Shown: in pieces, positions 34,262 to 43,502 of the stretch | Position numbering within the stretch: position 1 is the stretch's first letter | How the letters are laid out: every line of letters begins with the position of its first letter | Translations under genes and position numbers: made by a program | The notes under the pieces: model-generated | What the model saw: the letters and a program-made list of their open reading frames with translations, nothing else | The model's database searches: none | Told to the model about the DNA's origin: nothing | NCBI GenBank assembly: GCA_963665155.2 | Contig: CAXXFI010000002.1 | Coordinates: 1,488,001-1,552,000, forward strand | Length of the DNA: 64,000 nucleotides | Origin: UBA1141 sp963665155 | Lineage (GTDB): Bacteria; Chloroflexota; Dehalococcoidia; Lucifugimonadales; UBA3495 | Reading direction: 5' to 3'

Positions 34262-36748
34262 ATGACACAAACCAAGAACTCCCCTACTGATATGGACCGA
34301 GCCAGCAAGTACCGAGTCAAATGGGAAGATTCCTGCTGGAGTTGCGACACTAAGGCATTTAACTTCCAGTGCACCGACGAGTTGCCGCCATTGGATCGAA
34401 TGATCGGGCAAGACCGGGCACAAGAGGCCCTTCGTTTCGGTCTGGAGGTTGATAAGCCCGGGTACAACCTCTTCGTTACCGGCCTTACCGGTACCGGGAA
34501 AACCAGCGCAATTAAAGCTCATATCCAAACTATGGTTGATGAGTTGGACCAACAAGAGCAAAAAAAGCCCATCAACGACTGGATATATGTCTATAACTTC
34601 GAAGACACGGACCGGCCATGCGCCCTGAAACTCGCCCCAGGGACTGGCAGGTCCCTTCGTTACCGGATGAGCGAGATACTGAGGATTTTGGGAGAAGAGG
34701 TGCCCAAGGTATTTCAGAGTGAGGAGTTCGGGGACCAACAGCGCAATTTAGAAGAAGCCGACCGTCAGGAAACCCGCGATCTAATGACGGAACTGGAAGC
34801 TAAGGCACAAGCCGCCAATTTTGCAGTTCAAGTGTCCCCTTCCGGAGTCACTATTTTCCCGATGATAGAAGGCCGCCCTATGAACCCCGGGGAATATCAG
34901 GCCCTAACGGGGGACGCCAAAAAAGCGATAGATGAAGTTAGGGCCAATCTAATGCAACGCACTCAAGAGGTGATGTCGAAGATTCGAGAAATCGAGAAAG
35001 GCACGTCTGAGAAGACTAGAAAATTGGAGCGCACGGCAGCCGAAGAGCAGGTTGGTTCGATTTTTCAGAGTTTGGCCGACAGTTATCAAGGCGTCACCGG
35101 ATTGCAACAGTTTATAGACCAACTGAATGACTATGTCCTCAGCAATCTTGGCGTTTTCAAAGAAGCAGATAGTTCTCGGCCCGCGCCGATGGCTGGCCCG
35201 CCCCAACCTATGGGAAACGCAGCATTAGCCTTGAACCCATTTTTGCCCTTCGAGGTCAATGTGCTGGTAGACAATAGCGGCGTTGACCGGGTTCCTATTA
35301 TCGTCGAGCCCAACCCAAACTGGGGGAACCTTTTCGGTCGCATCGAGCGGCGCGCCCTGATGGGAACCTACGTCAGCGACCACGCTATGCTCAAGCCGGG
35401 CGCTCTTCACCTAGCCAATGGCGGTTACTTGGTAATAAACGCCAGGGACGTACTAATGTCACCGATTGTCTGGGAGGGTCTCAAACGGGTAATCCGCAAC
35501 CGGGAAATTCTTCTGGAAGACCCTAGTGAGCAATCCGGCAATTTTATACCCCAAGGCTTACGCCCGGAGCCGATTCCTTTAGACCTCAAAGTCATCGTCA
35601 CCGGCGACGAGAATATTTACCGCATGCTCACCTCAATGGACAATGAGGACTTTTGGGACCTTTTCAAAGTCAAAGCCGAGTTCGATCACCGAGTAGAACT
35701 AACCGAGGAAACCCTGCAGGCATATTGCTCTTTCATTTGCCGCACCTGCATGGATGAAGGATTGCTAGGCTTCGAGCCCAGCGGAGCGGCGCAAGTGATT
35801 GAGTACGCTGCTCGCTTGGTGGCTGACCAGCATAAATTATCCACCCGGTTTGGCCTCATAAAAGATTTGCTAATTGAGTCCGATTACTGGGCCCGAAAGG
35901 AAAACGCGCCTATGGTGAAGGATGAGCATGTCTTGCAAGCCATATCCCACAAGATATACCGGCTGAATCTCGTGGAGGAGCGTATACGGGAGATGGTCGC
36001 CGATGGGACGCAGTTGCTCCAGGTAACCGGGTCGGAGGTCGGCCAAATAAACGGCCTGGCGGTCTACGACCTAGGCGACTTCAGTTTTGGCCGACCAACT
36101 CGCATTACTGCTCAAACCTACGCTGGCCGAGAGGGGTTTATCAATATCGAGCGGGAGGCGGCCCTAAGCGGTCGTACCCACGACAAAGGCGTTCTCATCC
36201 TCAATGGCTACATAGGCGCAAAATTCGGACAGGAAAGACCACTTACCCTGTCCGCCAGCTTATGTTTCGAGCAGTCCTACGAAGGCGTAGACGGGGATAG
36301 CGCCTCTTCGGCAGAGGTTTACGCCATTCTTTCAAGCCTGTCGGGGTTGGGCTTGCGGCAAGACATTGCGGTAACGGGATCGGTAAACCAGCGGGGGGAA
36401 ATTCAACCCATTGGCGGCGTTAATCAAAAAGTGGAAGGGATGTTCGACGTGTGCCGCGTTTTCGGGTTGACCGGCACCCAAGGCGTAATGATCCCGCATC
36501 AAAACGTTCAAAACCTTATGCTCCGGCGCGATGTAGTTTCTGCGATCCGCGACGGCAATTTTCATGTCTATGCGATCAAGACCATCGAAGAAGGGCTGGA
36601 AATACTAACGAACAACGAGCCCGGTAAACGAGGTGAAGATGAGCAGTTTACCGAGGGCAGCGTAAACTGGCTGGTCGATCAAAGACTAATGGAACTGAAC
36701 CAATCCATGCGTTTCTATTATGGTGGCCACATGGCCGAAACCACTTAG
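34262..36748 (+). CDS. Lon-like ATP-dependent protease (AAA_32 plus S16 protease domain)
   Basis: From the ATG at 34262 the product is 828 residues. The Walker A motif GLTGTGKTS is near residue 74. A central insertion of coiled-coil and Glu/Lys-rich sequence (about 160-290) follows, then the second half of the AAA region (LVINARDVLMSPIVWEGLKR). The C-terminal Lon proteolytic domain has the catalytic Ser in DGDSASSAEVYA and Lys in GGVNQKVEGMFDV. It belongs to the LonB/AAA_32 group rather than classical Lon. An upstream in-frame GTG at 34205 overlaps a TATAAT-like word and is less likely. The 326 bases before it hold no gene. Confidence 0.92.
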   Translation: MTQTKNSPTDMDRASKYRVKWEDSCWSCDTKAFNFQCTDELPPLDRMIGQDRAQEALRFGLEVDKPGYNLFVTGLTGTGKTSAIKAHIQTMVDELDQQEQKKPINDWIYVYNFEDTDRPCALKLAPGTGRSLRYRMSEILRILGEEVPKVFQSEEFGDQQRNLEEADRQETRDLMTELEAKAQAANFAVQVSPSGVTIFPMIEGRPMNPGEYQALTGDAKKAIDEVRANLMQRTQEVMSKIREIEKGTSEKTRKLERTAAEEQVGSIFQSLADSYQGVTGLQQFIDQLNDYVLSNLGVFKEADSSRPAPMAGPPQPMGNAALALNPFLPFEVNVLVDNSGVDRVPIIVEPNPNWGNLFGRIERRALMGTYVSDHAMLKPGALHLANGGYLVINARDVLMSPIVWEGLKRVIRNREILLEDPSEQSGNFIPQGLRPEPIPLDLKVIVTGDENIYRMLTSMDNEDFWDLFKVKAEFDHRVELTEETLQAYCSFICRTCMDEGLLGFEPSGAAQVIEYAARLVADQHKLSTRFGLIKDLLIESDYWARKENAPMVKDEHVLQAISHKIYRLNLVEERIREMVADGTQLLQVTGSEVGQINGLAVYDLGDFSFGRPTRITAQTYAGREGFINIEREAALSGRTHDKGVLILNGYIGAKFGQERPLTLSASLCFEQSYEGVDGDSASSAEVYAILSSLSGLGLRQDIAVTGSVNQRGEIQPIGGVNQKVEGMFDVCRVFGLTGTQGVMIPHQNVQNLMLRRDVVSAIRDGNFHVYAIKTIEEGLEILTNNEPGKRGEDEQFTEGSVNWLVDQRLMELNQSMRFYYGGHMAETT

Positions 36749-36836
36749 ACTTAGGAGAAACAGCGGTCGACCCAATGATCGCCAAAGTTCCTATGCAAGC
36801 CGAAGGTCCAATTACAAGCCACAACTTCAAATCAAA

Positions 36837-36875
36837 AAGGCGCCGGTCTTGGTGGTCAACCAAATCCGGCGCCTT
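36837..36875 (-). terminator. terminator for minus-strand operon (37.0-38.7 kb)
   Basis: AAGGCGCCGG (36837-36846) and CCGGCGCCTT (36866-36875) form a perfect 10-bp stem. Read on the minus strand it is followed by TTTTTGATTT, so it best serves the minus-strand genes above it. On the plus strand it has no U-tract. Confidence 0.75.
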
Positions 36876-37026
36876 AGGTGTTTGCCTTGATCCGCAACGA
36901 ACTACGTAACTCCCAAAGCCCACAAAAGAACGACTTTGGGTAGCCTTCCCGTGTGCAGTCGGCTCTTCCGTGGCTTATCCGTAGTTCAATGACCGATGGG
37001 CCGTACTGGCTCAATCTCGGCGAATT

Positions 37027-37455
37027 CTAGTCTTCCGGAAAGCCGTCTCCCGAATAGCGCCCGTTCAGCCCGGCCACCGCCTGACCAGCCAAGACTTCAA
37101 TGCCCTTGCGCACTGAACCGGATAAAGAACTAAGTTCCTTCTCCAGATTCCTCAGACTACGCAGAGCATAAGCATCGGCATCGGTGCGCTTGTTTTTGGC
37201 TTCATCCTCGGACCTCAACAGCATCTGGCCCGCTTTTTGCTCAGCGTCTTTGAGAGTCTCTTCGGCGCGGTGTTCAGCCATCGCCACCAGATCGCTGTGG
37301 TCCAAGCGGTCCCGGTAATCTTCCTCCGCCTGGGACTTGGTGCGCCGGGCGTCCGATTGCGCTTGATTGATGATCTGGTCTTTTTGCGACAACACCTCTT
37401 CGGCGGAACGCACCTCCTGAGGAATCGCCAAACGCAGTTGATCCACCAACTCCAT
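37027..37455 (-). CDS. coiled-coil protein (DivIVA/ATP synthase b-like), start unclear
   Basis: The frame from the ATG at 37455 gives 142 residues, almost all heptad coiled coil (DQIINQAQSDARRTKSQAEE, AEHRAEETLKDAEQKAGQML). The same frame stays open upstream and reads DIIDIINIIDRIETLIETSK and VSGNILIDRKK, which looks like the genuine N terminus of such proteins. It has no ATG, GTG or TTG; after the strong GGGAGGGGG only ATC codons (37557) follow. Either a rare start or a small sequence error is indicated. It lies directly after coaD. Role unknown. Confidence 0.7.
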   Translation of the reverse strand: MELVDQLRLAIPQEVRSAEEVLSQKDQIINQAQSDARRTKSQAEEDYRDRLDHSDLVAMAEHRAEETLKDAEQKAGQMLLRSEDEAKNKRTDADAYALRSLRNLEKELSSLSGSVRKGIEVLAGQAVAGLNGRYSGDGFPED

Positions 37456-37586
37456 AACCTTTTTCCGGTCAATGAGGATATTCCCGCTTACCGGAACGGA
37501 TTTACTAGTTTCGATTAGAGTCTCGATTCGGTCAATAATATTTATGATATCGATGATGTCCCCCTCCCTACCCTTCTTATCGGCCC

Positions 37587-38072
37587 TTAGACCGGCAACC
37601 CATATTTAATTCTGACTGCCTCGGCCACATGTGGTGGCAATAAATCATCCACTGCCCCTTCCAGCCGGGCCACCTCTTTCAATAAGCTGGAGCTAACAAA
37701 CATATATTCCTGGGAAGTCATGAAACAGACCATATCCAGATCGGGCTCGAGACGACGATTCATAAAAGCCATGTCGAATTCGTACTCAAAATCAGAACCG
37801 CTGCGGAGCCCTCGAATAATTACTTTTGCGCCCACCTCCTTGGCAAAGCGGACCACCAGACCTTCGAATTTGGTGACCTCGACATTCGGCAAATCCGTGA
37901 CTGACCGTACGAACAAGTCCACCCTTTCATCGGCGTCGAACAACACATTCTTAGACGATCCGCCGTACACCGCCACTATCACCTTGTCGAATAGGGACGC
38001 AGCCCGCTGAACCACGTCCACATGGCCCACTGTCACTGGGTCGAAGCTACCCGGGTAAACCCCTACTACCAT
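37587..38072 (-). CDS. coaD: phosphopantetheine adenylyltransferase
   Basis: The product is 161 residues. The nucleotidyltransferase motif GVYPGSFDPVTVGHVDVV (TxGH form) is at residues 4-21. IIRGLRSGSDFEYEFDMAFM and FMTSQEYMFVSSSLLKEVA complete the CoaD signature. The enzyme makes dephospho-CoA from 4'-phosphopantetheine and ATP. It follows rsmD on the same strand, a common pairing in bacteria. Confidence 0.97.
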   Translation of the reverse strand: MVVGVYPGSFDPVTVGHVDVVQRAASLFDKVIVAVYGGSSKNVLFDADERVDLFVRSVTDLPNVEVTKFEGLVVRFAKEVGAKVIIRGLRSGSDFEYEFDMAFMNRRLEPDLDMVCFMTSQEYMFVSSSLLKEVARLEGAVDDLLPPHVAEAVRIKYGLPV

Positions 38073-38164
38073 TGGCTTTATCTCTCAGCGGCCAAAGTGC
38101 CTCACCTAGCCGCTTATTTTCGTTTCAAATTCGTTTGACGAGTCTTGCCGTCAAGCTCCGGTGG

Positions 38165-38728
38165 TTATTTTTCCCCGGTGGTTATCTTTTCGAAAAATTC
38201 GACGATGTTATCCCCATAACGCCGGAGGGAGACCTGACTCAGAGCTCCGTACTCGGGAAGTAGTTCTAGAAATCGGGAATGCCCTACCACCAACATACCG
38301 CCTTCTACGATCAGGCCTTCAACCTCTCCCAGTTTCTCCATTACGGGACCCAATTCATCATTAGCATATGGCGGGTCCATCAACACCAACTGGTACCCTC
38401 CGGTAAACCTGCTCAAGCAGCGGTCAACGTCGCCGCAATGCACCTCGCTATCTGCGCTAAAGCCGGTAGTCCGCAGATTGGTGCGGATTACCTCACATTG
38501 GCGGCGGTCCCATTCCACAAAATCGGCCCACCCCGCACCCCGGCTCAATGCCTCGATACCAAGGCTACCCGAGCCAGCAAAGAGGTCCAGCACCCTACCC
38601 TCTTGGTACAACTCGCCTGGGAGGATGTTGAAAATTGCCCCGCGAGCCCGTCCGGTGGTGGCGCGTGTACCCGAGGAGACGGCACCCTTCAGCAGCAACC
38701 CTTTCGCACTACCGCTAATTACGCGCAT
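38165..38728 (-). CDS. rsmD: 16S rRNA (guanine966-N2)-methyltransferase
   Basis: The product is 187 residues. The SAM site is VLDLFAGSGSLGIEALSRGA and the catalytic N6/N2 motif is LVLMDPPYANDELG. The N-terminal RVISGSAKGLLLKG matches RsmD. It methylates G966 of 16S rRNA. It is the first gene of the rsmD-coaD-coiled-coil run. Confidence 0.95.
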   Translation of the reverse strand: MRVISGSAKGLLLKGAVSSGTRATTGRARGAIFNILPGELYQEGRVLDLFAGSGSLGIEALSRGAGWADFVEWDRRQCEVIRTNLRTTGFSADSEVHCGDVDRCLSRFTGGYQLVLMDPPYANDELGPVMEKLGEVEGLIVEGGMLVVGHSRFLELLPEYGALSQVSLRRYGDNIVEFFEKITTGEK

Positions 38729-38864
38729 CTGTCTTTCAACGCCAAATTATACATAATGTCAACACCTTTTCCCATATTATGACATGTCGATTTTTAGCAG
38801 TTTTAACGGCATGTGGCAAGGTTGTCCAAGGTAGTCAAGGGTAGCCGGTTTCGGGAAAATTTGG

Positions 38865-38893
38865 TTGACGCTCATATCTGCCTGTGCTAACAT
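38865..38893 (+). promoter_or_regulatory. sigma70-type promoter candidate upstream of ribF
   Basis: TTGACG (38865-38870), a 17-base spacer, then TAACAT (38888-38893). It lies in the 423-base gap between rsmD and ribF, which holds no other feature I can name. The -10 matches only four of six positions. Confidence 0.4.
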
Positions 38894-39151
38894 CCGGCCT
38901 ATCTCGTGACTACCCAGACAAAATTGTAACGTGAATTCTGGCCACTACGTAGCAACGTCCACCATACCTTAAGCTACGCGGCATCCTTCTCGACAAGTCA
39001 CACTGTATCCGTGATCGGCGCTACGAGTGCCAACTGATGACAGTCGATTTTTCATCGTTATTGGCCCAACTCACGCCGGTAATTTACTAGATCACACCCA
39101 AGAGCAAATAGTAACTTCAAGAACCTTGGCTCCAAAGGACACAAGACCGGA

Positions 39152-40084
39152 ATGAGCTTTCGCCAGTTGCTGGCCGATGCAGCACCAGATAAGCAGACCG
39201 TCCTAACGCTTGGCGTTTTCGACGGAGTCCATCTTGGCCACTGCCACCTGCTAAAGCGCTTGGTTGAATTAACCAAGCCTCCTTTGATTCCTCTCGTTCT
39301 CACCTTCAGCAATCACCCTGTCACGGTGCTGCGCCCTGGCACAACCATAGGCCATTTAACTACTCCGGAAACGAAAGCTGACCTCCTTAAAGCTCAAGGC
39401 GTGGAGGCCGTGGTCAGCCTGGAATTCACCGAGGAACTCTCCCAGATAAGCGCTAGCGATTTTACCTCAATATTATTCGAAAGTTTGGGCATGCGCGGGC
39501 TGGTTATAGGCCCCGATACAGGGCTGGGCCGGAACCGGGAGGGCAACCTGGAATTCCTGAAGAAACGCGGGGACGAAATCGGCTTCTGGGTGGAAACCGC
39601 AGATCCATTCTCTCTGGACGGACAGCCCGTTAAGAGCCGCCTAATCCGCAGCAGCATTTCCCAAGGCGACGTAACCGCAAGCGCTAGTATGCTGGGCCGA
39701 AAATACTCGCTAACCGGAGAAGTGGTCCACGGCGACCACCGGGGCCGCGAGTTGGGTTTCCCCACCGCAAATTTGAAACTGGACAACCGCCGGCTCTTGC
39801 CCGGAGATGCAATCTACGCCGCCTGGGCTATAATCGACGGCGTCCGCTACCCGACCGCCACCAGCATTGGCATTCGACCCACATTTAACCTGGAGGAGCG
39901 GTTGGTGGAAGTCCACTTGATAGATTTCGACCAAGAAATTTATGGCAAACAACTTTGCGTCGAATTCGTAAGCAAACTGCGGGACCAGGAAAAATTCTCC
40001 GGGATCGAAGAGCTTATCCATAAAATTAATCAGGACGTCGAAGACTCTCGAAGGATTTTGGAGCAAGACCGAGCCACCCTATAG
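39152..40084 (+). CDS. ribF: bifunctional riboflavin kinase/FAD synthetase
   Basis: The product is 310 residues. The FAD synthetase half starts with LTLGVFDGVHLGHCHLLKRL (GxFDGxHxGH). The flavokinase half has GEVVHGDHRGRELGFPTANL and the DFDQEIYGKQLCVEFVSKLR end. It turns riboflavin into FMN and FAD, the cofactors needed by the several flavoproteins in this window. tyrS starts 46 bases downstream and is probably cotranscribed. Confidence 0.96.
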   Translation: MSFRQLLADAAPDKQTVLTLGVFDGVHLGHCHLLKRLVELTKPPLIPLVLTFSNHPVTVLRPGTTIGHLTTPETKADLLKAQGVEAVVSLEFTEELSQISASDFTSILFESLGMRGLVIGPDTGLGRNREGNLEFLKKRGDEIGFWVETADPFSLDGQPVKSRLIRSSISQGDVTASASMLGRKYSLTGEVVHGDHRGRELGFPTANLKLDNRRLLPGDAIYAAWAIIDGVRYPTATSIGIRPTFNLEERLVEVHLIDFDQEIYGKQLCVEFVSKLRDQEKFSGIEELIHKINQDVEDSRRILEQDRATL

Positions 40085-40130
40085 TTGACGAAACATTTGT
40101 CCCACAAGGCTATTATACGAGGCACACGAG

Positions 40131-41414
40131 TTGCTTGACGATCTAACCATTGACCGGATAACCCGCCGTGGGGTCAGCGAAATTATCTCCCACGAAGAGT
40201 TCGTCCGGTTGTTGCAACTGGGAGAACCCCTGCGCTTGAAGATGGGGTTCGACCCCAGCCGTCCCGACATTCATCTGGGCCATGTGGTCGGCCTGCGAAA
40301 GCTCCGCCAGCTACAAGAACTGGGCCATAAAGTTATTCTCATTGTGGGCGATTGGACAGCCCAAATCGGCGACCCAAGCGGTCAATCGGCGACACGCCCT
40401 ATGTTGACCCATCAAGAGGTCATCAGTAACGCCGAGTCTTACCTGCGTCAGTTTTTCAAAGTAGTCGACAAAGACCGGGCCGAGGTGGTCTGGCAAAGTG
40501 AATGGTTTGGCAAATTTACCTTGGAAGACGTTATCCGCCTAACAAGCAAATTCACAGTCTCCCAGTTCCTACAAAGAGCCGACTTTGCCCTGCGCTTCCA
40601 AGAGCATCGGCCCATTGCCATTACCGAGTTGCTTTACCCCTTGCTACAAGCCTACGACTCGGTGATGATTAAATCCGACGTGGAGTTCGGTGGCACCGAC
40701 CAGAAGTTCAACCTGCTGGTGGGCCGGGAACTTCAGGAAAAAGAGGGCCAAAGACCGCAACAACTTTTCATGATGCCGATACTTGTAGGTACCGACGGCG
40801 TGATGAAGATGAGCAAGAGTCTGGACAACTACGTTTCGGTGGAAGAGCCGCCAAACGATATGTACGGCAAACTAATGTCCCTGCCCGACCACTTAATCGA
40901 TTCGTACTATGAACTTCTAACGGATATTTATGACGACGTCAAACCCACGCTGGCGTTGATGAAAATGGGCGATCACGATGGGGTTTCGCACCCCATGGAA
41001 CTGAAGAAGAAACTGGCTTGGGAAATCACCAGCCAACTCCATGACAATAGGTCTGCGAATGCCGCCCAGGCACATTTCGAGCAAGTAGTCCAAAGTCGAA
41101 GCCTTCCTGAGGATATCCGTGAATTCAACTTCTCGGCATATAAGGGTGATTTTTCCTATTTCTCTGGCCCGCCTGATATATTAGATGAACCTGCGGGGGC
41201 TCCGGCACCTAAACTACCCCTCTTGCTGAGAGACGCTGGCTTAGCTTCTAGCAATACTGAAGCGAAGCGTCTACTGAGAGACGGCGCCATCCAATGGATT
41301 TCTAAATCAGGGGAGTCGCAAAAGCTGTCTGCGACAACTTCCGTAGGAGACCTGCGTAGCGGGGACGTGTTGAGACGTGGCACCCGAAGGTTCGTCCGCT
41401 TAGTTGAAGGGTAG
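40131..41414 (+). CDS. tyrS: tyrosyl-tRNA synthetase
   Basis: The product is 427 residues. The class I motifs are HLGHV (HIGH form, near residue 46) and KMSKS (near residue 226), with FGGTDQKFNLLVGRELQ between them. A C-terminal S4-like domain carries LPLLLRDAGLASSNTEAKRL. The length and K[MF]SKS form fit the bacterial TyrRZ type. Translation appears to start at TTG 40131. No T-box leader is visible in the 46-base gap. Confidence 0.96.
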   Translation: MLDDLTIDRITRRGVSEIISHEEFVRLLQLGEPLRLKMGFDPSRPDIHLGHVVGLRKLRQLQELGHKVILIVGDWTAQIGDPSGQSATRPMLTHQEVISNAESYLRQFFKVVDKDRAEVVWQSEWFGKFTLEDVIRLTSKFTVSQFLQRADFALRFQEHRPIAITELLYPLLQAYDSVMIKSDVEFGGTDQKFNLLVGRELQEKEGQRPQQLFMMPILVGTDGVMKMSKSLDNYVSVEEPPNDMYGKLMSLPDHLIDSYYELLTDIYDDVKPTLALMKMGDHDGVSHPMELKKKLAWEITSQLHDNRSANAAQAHFEQVVQSRSLPEDIREFNFSAYKGDFSYFSGPPDILDEPAGAPAPKLPLLLRDAGLASSNTEAKRLLRDGAIQWISKSGESQKLSATTSVGDLRSGDVLRRGTRRFVRLVEG

Positions 41415-41511
41415 TTCCGACCCCGGCACCATTCCTAAAGCGTCTCCCTTCGCTCTCATACACTTACTGCCTCTTCTATATGATCGCTCCATAAAACCGC
41501 CGTTTTTGACC

Positions 41512-41537
41512 CCGTTCGTGGTGAGCTTGTCGAACCA
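41512..41537. repeat. dispersed TTCG...AAGCTCA-family repeat
   Basis: CCGTTCGTGGTGAGCTTG followed by TCGAACCA is a form of the dispersed repeat that also appears as a hairpin at 46011-46070 and truncated near 25367. It lies in the 316-base gap between tyrS and the mutase gene, which shows no gene. Confidence 0.6.
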
Positions 41538-41730
41538 TAGTTTCGAAGAAGGCTCGACCCGCTTTGGACCAGCGGAATTGGAGTCCCCATCGTCCGTAAT
41601 CGTTGACACCAATTATCCGCCACCCTAGACTGGGAAGTAACGGCATCCCCGCGTTCCTTGTCACCCAGCGTCCGGTCGAGTGGCAAATGCCATCCCAAGA
41701 ACGAATAACTCCCCTCAAGAGGAGCCGAAA

Positions 41731-43386
41731 TTGACTTCAGCCGAAAAACAACAGAATCAGGGCGGACCAGGTTCCTCAGAGCCGCAGAAAATCATCGAGA
41801 CCAAAACCGTCTTCAAGACGCCCTCGCAAATCGAGGTTGAGCCGACCTATACGCCTGATAACTTGAACGGCGCCGAAAACTCCAAAGACATTGGCCTGCC
41901 CGGTCAGTACCCCTATCTCAGGGGGATTCACCCTACGGGCTACCGCAGCCGTCTCTGGACCATGCGCATGTTCGCTGGCTTCGGGCGGCCCGAAGAAACC
42001 AACGAACGCTTCAAGTTCCTGCTGGGCAACGGACAAACCGGGTTGAGTGTCGCCTTCGATATGCCTTCCCTGTACGGCTACGATACCGATGACCCGAGGG
42101 CTGCTGGCGAATTCGGCAAATGCGGCGTGGCGGTTTCGTCTCTGGCAGACATGGAAGCCCTATTCGACGGGATTCCCTTGGACCAAGTCACCACCTCCAT
42201 GACCATTAACGCCCCCGCCGCGATCATTTGGGCTATGTATATCGCCGTGGCCCAAAAGCAAGGCGCTTCTCTGGAAAACCTGGGAGGCACGCTTCAGAAC
42301 GATATTCTGAAAGAATACATCGCTCAGAACGAATACATCTTCCCGCCGGGGCCTTCCATGCGCCTGGTGATTGACACGGTGGAGTTCGCCACCAAGCACC
42401 TGCCCAAATGGAACCCAATCAGCGTCAGCGGATATCACATCCGCGAGGCTGGCTCCACGGCGATTCAGGAATTGGCCTTCACCCTTGCCGATGGATTCGA
42501 GTACGTTCGTCATTCCTTGGAACGGGGATTGGACATCGACCAATTCGCGCCCAAGCTAAGTTTCTTCTTCAATGCCCACAACAACTTCTTTGAGGAGATT
42601 GCCAAGTTCCGGGCGGCACGGAAAATTTGGGCCCAAGAGATGCAGGATACTTTCCACGCCAAAAAACCCCGTTCTCAGACCCTCCGCTTTCACGCCCAGA
42701 CGTCGGGCGCAAGCCTAACTGCGCAACAGCCGGATAACAACGTTGTCCGGGTGTCTTTGCAGGCCCTAGCGGCGGTCTTGGGAGGATGCCAGTCCCTACA
42801 TACCAATGGCAAGGACGAAGCTTGGGCACTGCCTTCGGCGGAGGCTGCCCTACAGGCCTTGCGCACCCAGCAAATCATCGCCCACGAAACCGGAGTTACC
42901 GACACTGTCGACCCCATGGGCGGCAGCTATTTCCTAGAGACCCTCACCAACCAGGTGGAATCGGCGGGATACGACTACTTCCGGCGTATCGAAGACCTGG
43001 GAGGAGTAATTCCCAGCCTGGAGATGGGCTTCTTCCAAAGAGAGATTGCCGATGCAGCCTATGTATACCAGCAGGAGGAAGACCGCAAGGAACGGATTAC
43101 CGTGGGCGTGAACGAGTACATTACCGACGACGCTCTGGACATTCCCTTGCTCAGGGTGGACCGGGCTGGAGAGCAATTCCAGATTGAACGCTTGAATCAG
43201 GTGCGCCGCCAAAGGGACAACCGGGACGTGGCCGAAAAGCTGCGAGCGTTGGAGCAAGCAGCCCGCGGCTCCGAAAATCTTATGCAGCCTTTGCTTGACG
43301 CCGTCAACGCCTACGCCACCCTGGGCGAGATGATGGACGTGTTCCGTAGCGCCTTCGGTGAGTACAGCCCATCCTGGGGATTCTAG
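41731..43386 (+). CDS. acyl-CoA mutase large subunit (methylmalonyl-CoA mutase family)
   Basis: From the TTG at 41731, with AAGAGGAG 6-12 bases upstream, the product is 551 residues. This is the catalytic TIM-barrel half of a B12-dependent mutase, without the cobalamin domain. Motifs are GIHPTGYRSRLWTMRMFAGF, NGQTGLSVAFDMPSLYGYD, LGGTLQNDILKEYIAQNEYI and the late VSLQALAAVLGGCQSLHTNG and DTVDPMGGSYFLE. The small cobalamin subunit must be encoded elsewhere. Methylmalonyl-, isobutyryl- or hydroxyisobutyryl-CoA are all possible substrates. An in-frame ATG at 41680 lacks a ribosome site. Confidence 0.92.
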   Translation: MTSAEKQQNQGGPGSSEPQKIIETKTVFKTPSQIEVEPTYTPDNLNGAENSKDIGLPGQYPYLRGIHPTGYRSRLWTMRMFAGFGRPEETNERFKFLLGNGQTGLSVAFDMPSLYGYDTDDPRAAGEFGKCGVAVSSLADMEALFDGIPLDQVTTSMTINAPAAIIWAMYIAVAQKQGASLENLGGTLQNDILKEYIAQNEYIFPPGPSMRLVIDTVEFATKHLPKWNPISVSGYHIREAGSTAIQELAFTLADGFEYVRHSLERGLDIDQFAPKLSFFFNAHNNFFEEIAKFRAARKIWAQEMQDTFHAKKPRSQTLRFHAQTSGASLTAQQPDNNVVRVSLQALAAVLGGCQSLHTNGKDEAWALPSAEAALQALRTQQIIAHETGVTDTVDPMGGSYFLETLTNQVESAGYDYFRRIEDLGGVIPSLEMGFFQREIADAAYVYQQEEDRKERITVGVNEYITDDALDIPLLRVDRAGEQFQIERLNQVRRQRDNRDVAEKLRALEQAARGSENLMQPLLDAVNAYATLGEMMDVFRSAFGEYSPSWGF

Positions 43387-43417
43387 CCCCGAACATCCCC
43401 GGCTAAAGGGCAACTAC

Positions 43418-43447
43418 AAAGAGGCTCCGTTTGAACGGAGCCTCTTT
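43418..43447. terminator. bidirectional terminator between mutase and EF-G-like genes
   Basis: AAAGAGGCTCCG and CGGAGCCTCTTT form a perfect 12-bp stem with a TTTGAA loop. Either direction ends in TTT. It serves the two convergent genes. Confidence 0.9.
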
Positions 43448-43502
43448 GATTTGGAAGCATTATCCTAGTCCGAGAAGGTCCTGGGCCGAGAAACCAGATG
43501 AG

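Noticed and set aside
41400..41612. Small minus-strand frame of 70 codons after tyrS
   Set aside because: It is the translation of a dispersed noncoding repeat and has no ribosome site or homology.
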